DNA from: an uncultured Lysobacter sp.
Lineage (GTDB): Bacteria > Pseudomonadota > Gammaproteobacteria > Xanthomonadales > Xanthomonadaceae
Reading direction: 5' to 3'
Length of the DNA stretch: 7,972 nt
Assembly: GCA_902805755.1 (NCBI GenBank)
Contig: CADCUA010000328.1
Coordinates: 1-7,972, forward strand
Shown here: positions 6,172 through 7,972 of the stretch, one piece after another
Position numbering within the stretch: position 1 is the first letter of the stretch
Layout: the number at the start of each line of letters is the position of its first letter
Notes under the pieces: generated by a model
Seen by the model: the letters and a program-made list of their open reading frames with translations, nothing else
The model's database searches: none
Told to the model about the DNA's origin: nothing
Program-made: the position numbers and the translations under genes

Positions 6172-6650
6172 CACACGCGCACCAGCAGGCAGATCGCCAT
6201 GGCCGCGATGCCTTCGCTGCGCCCCGTGAAGCCAAGTTTCTCGCTGGTGGTTGCCTTGATGCTGATCGCATCCGATTGCACGCCGAGATCGAGTGCGATG
6301 CATTCGCGCATCGCGGCCGCGTGCGGCCCGACCTTCGGGCGTTCGCACACCACCGTGACGTCCACATTGCCGACCTTCCAACCGCGCTCGGCGATCAGGC
6401 GATTGCAATGGCGCAGGAATGCACGGCTGTCGGCGCCGCGCCATTGTGGATCGCCGGGGGGAAAATGCTGGCCGATATCGCCGAGCGCGAGCGCACCGAG
6501 CATCGCGTCGCACAGCGCATGCAGCACGACATCACCATCCGAATGCGCAACGACGCCGCGCTCGTGCGCGATGCGTATGCCGCCAAGCATGACGTGGTCG
6601 CCATCGCCAAACGCATGCACATCGTAGCCCTGGCCGATGCGCATGCTCAT
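6171..6650 (-). CDS. ispF: 2-C-methyl-D-erythritol 2,4-cyclodiphosphate synthase IspF
   Basis: IspF cyclises CDP-methylerythritol 2-phosphate to MEcPP with loss of CMP, the fifth step of the MEP isoprenoid pathway. It works as a zinc-dependent homotrimer. The 159-residue protein has normal length. The zinc site is intact: Asp10 and His12 in [11 protein letters not shown], and His44 in [14 protein letters not shown] (36-49). Further blocks are [10 protein letters not shown] (58-67), [10 protein letters not shown] (101-110) and the CDP-binding [13 protein letters not shown] (132-144). The ATG at 6650 has GGAG with 8-base spacing. An ATG two codons later would also give a plausible N-terminus but has worse spacing. 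A 72-base gap separates it from ispD, and I find no convincing promoter or terminator in that gap. Confidence 0.96.
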   Translation of the reverse strand: MSMRIGQGYDVHAFGDGDHVMLGGIRIAHERGVVAHSDGDVVLHALCDAMLGALALGDIGQHFPPGDPQWRGADSRAFLRHCNRLIAERGWKVGNVDVTVVCERPKVGPHAAAMRECIALDLGVQSDAISIKATTSEKLGFTGRSEGIAAMAICLLVRV

Positions 6651-6722
6651 GACGCGAACTCCGCCAGCGCGCCTTGATTCCCGCCAACCGCAAACCTCGT
6701 TTTCACTGCAGAAATCCTTGAT

Positions 6723-7415
6723 TCAGCGACGCGCAAGCAGGAACTCCACCAGCGCCAGGTCGGCCGGCGTGGTGACCTTGAGATTGTCTTCGCGGCCTTC
6801 CACCAGGTGCGGCCGGATACCGATAAGTTCGATCGCCATCGCCTCGTCGGTGACGGGCACGCCAGCAGCGAGCGCCGCTTCCAACGCATGCATCAGTGCG
6901 CCTTTCCGGAAGGCCTGCGGCGTCATCGCGCGCCAGAGGCGTTCCCGCGGCTCCGTGCGGTCGATGCGTGCATCAGTGTCGGCGCGTTTGAGCGTATCGC
7001 GCACCGGCGCCGCGAGGATTGCGCCATCAATGTTCGCGAGTGCGGCATCGATCAGGCGTTCTAGATCGCCGCCATGCAGGTTTGGGCGCGCGGCATCGTG
7101 CACGAGCACCAGCGCATCGTCGCCCACGTCTGCGGGCAGGGCGCGCAGGCCTGCAAGCACCGAATGCGCGCGCTCCGCGCCGCCGACACACCTGACGACG
7201 GGCTTGCCGCTACGTTGCGTCCAACCCGGCCATAAAGAATCGTCAGGCGACAGCGCGACAACGGCGCCACAGACGCGCGGGTCCGCAAGCACGGCATCCA
7301 GTGCGTGGGCGATCACCGGCTGGCCGGCGACTTCCAGATACTGCTTGGGAACATCGCCGCCGAAGCGGGTGCCGCGCCCGGCCGCCGGAATCACGGCCCA
7401 GATGGCGGGCCTCAT
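6723..7415 (-). CDS. ispD: 2-C-methyl-D-erythritol 4-phosphate cytidylyltransferase IspD
   Basis: IspD joins CTP and methylerythritol 4-phosphate to give CDP-methylerythritol, the third MEP-pathway step. The product has 230 residues, typical for the family. Its nucleotide-binding loop is IPAAGRGTRFGGDVPKQY (9-26), with the conserved Arg17 and Lys24. VGGAERAHSVLAGL (77-90) and VHDAARP (105-111) line the CTP site. RTEPRERLWRAMTPQAF (153-169) and TDEAMAIE (189-196) follow, and EDNLKVTTPADL (209-220) holds the conserved Lys213 of the methylerythritol-phosphate site. It lacks an IspF fusion, which is encoded separately downstream. Its ATG overlaps the ftsB TGA by 4 bases (ATGA), indicating coupled translation. 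Confidence 0.96.
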   Translation of the reverse strand: MRPAIWAVIPAAGRGTRFGGDVPKQYLEVAGQPVIAHALDAVLADPRVCGAVVALSPDDSLWPGWTQRSGKPVVRCVGGAERAHSVLAGLRALPADVGDDALVLVHDAARPNLHGGDLERLIDAALANIDGAILAAPVRDTLKRADTDARIDRTEPRERLWRAMTPQAFRKGALMHALEAALAAGVPVTDEAMAIELIGIRPHLVEGREDNLKVTTPADLALVEFLLARR

Positions 7416-7771
7416 GGCGCGTCGGCTTCCGCCTCGGGCAGGGGCGCGGGTACCGTTACAGGCGCGGAAGAGCCGCCTTCAACCACCCGGTAGAACGTCT
7501 CGCCGGGCTTGATCATTCCCAGCTCGCTGCGCGCCCGCTCTTCCACCGCGACCTCGCCGGACTTGAGGTCCTGGACCTCCGCCCGCAGCGCGTCGTTGCG
7601 CTGCTGGAGACCGGCGTTCTCGCGCGTCTGCGCCTGCACCTGCTGCTCCAGCTCGGCAACCGACGCATTCCCGCCCGCACCGAGCCACAGCCGGTACTGC
7701 AGGAACGCCAGCAGCGCTGCCAGTGCAACCAGCAGCACCGCCAGCCAGCGTCGGCCCGAGGCCTGGATCAT
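7412..7771 (-). CDS. ftsB: Cell division protein FtsB
   Basis: FtsB is a bitopic inner-membrane protein that forms the FtsQ-FtsL-FtsB complex and helps activate septal peptidoglycan synthesis by FtsWI. The 119 residues show a short cytoplasmic N-terminus, one membrane segment (about 9-27), the LQYRLWLGAGG junction (24-34) typical of FtsB, and a periplasmic coiled coil (about 36-71) rich in Glu/Gln/Leu. The conserved ERARSELGMIKPGETFYRV (78-96) comes next, then a proline/acidic tail. E. coli FtsB is 103 residues. The extra length is in the tail. The ATG at 7771 lies 4 bases after the eno stop, with no strong ribosome-binding site, suggesting reinitiation after eno. The longer frame upstream is an eno shadow. 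Confidence 0.93.
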   Translation of the reverse strand: MIQASGRRWLAVLLVALAALLAFLQYRLWLGAGGNASVAELEQQVQAQTRENAGLQQRNDALRAEVQDLKSGEVAVEERARSELGMIKPGETFYRVVEGGSSAPVTVPAPLPEAEADAP

Positions 7772-7775
7772 CGGC

Positions 7776-7972
<197 letters not shown>

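Noticed and set aside
6172..6513. N-terminal extension of truD to 6513
   Set aside because: The extension is the shadow of ispF. Starting at 6171 gives 349 residues, the exact family length.
5698..7512. Long plus-strand open frames (309 and 291 codons) opposite truD, ispF and ispD
   Set aside because: Antisense shadows of conserved genes, rich in Arg/Ser/Ala, with no domain signature.

Overview
The window is a dense, GC-rich stretch of core chromosome from a gammaproteobacterium. It is most likely from the Xanthomonadaceae/Lysobacteraceae (Lysobacter, Luteimonas, Pseudoxanthomonas or a relative). The assignment rests on gene order (eno-ftsB-ispD-ispF-truD, then surE-pcm-...-nlpD), an Xcc1710-type Mth938-like gene next to yhbY, the absence of rpoS after nlpD, and very high third-position GC. 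It is inference from gene content, not from a marker sequence.

Layout from left to right. The left edge holds the 5' part of rlmE (23S rRNA methyltransferase, minus strand). It is divergent from a tight plus-strand pair, yhbY (ribosome-assembly CRM protein) and an Mth938-like gene. That pair converges, with only 6 bases between stop codons, on a minus-strand unit that reads surE > pcm > exoD-family membrane protein > nlpD from about 4026 down to 1083. surE/pcm and pcm/exoD each overlap by 4 bases. Divergent from surE is a plus-strand Smr-domain gene (4181-4756), which converges on a 69-residue lipoprotein gene of unknown function (4781-4990, minus). The right third is a minus-strand operon read from the right edge: eno (3' end only) > ftsB > ispD > ispF > truD, with a 4-base gap, a 4-base overlap, a 72-base gap and a 1-base overlap.

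Functionally, four genes concern RNA or ribosomes (rlmE, yhbY, truD and the Smr nuclease candidate). Two make isoprenoid precursors by the MEP pathway (ispD, ispF). Two act at the division septum (ftsB, nlpD). surE and pcm are the stationary-phase nucleotidase and isoaspartyl repair methyltransferase. Coding density is very high: the largest gaps are 154 bases (surE/smr) and 131 bases (lipoprotein/truD), and neither holds an RNA gene or mobile element that I can recognise. I see no CRISPR, insertion sequence, tRNA, prophage, defence or biosynthetic cluster, and no evidence for a new multi-gene system. The points worth a second look are local: the ExoD-family gene inside the surE-pcm-nlpD unit, loss of the nlpD-rpoS linkage, an Smr protein with intact catalytic-type motifs, and the unknown small lipoprotein with its own possible promoter and leader hairpin.
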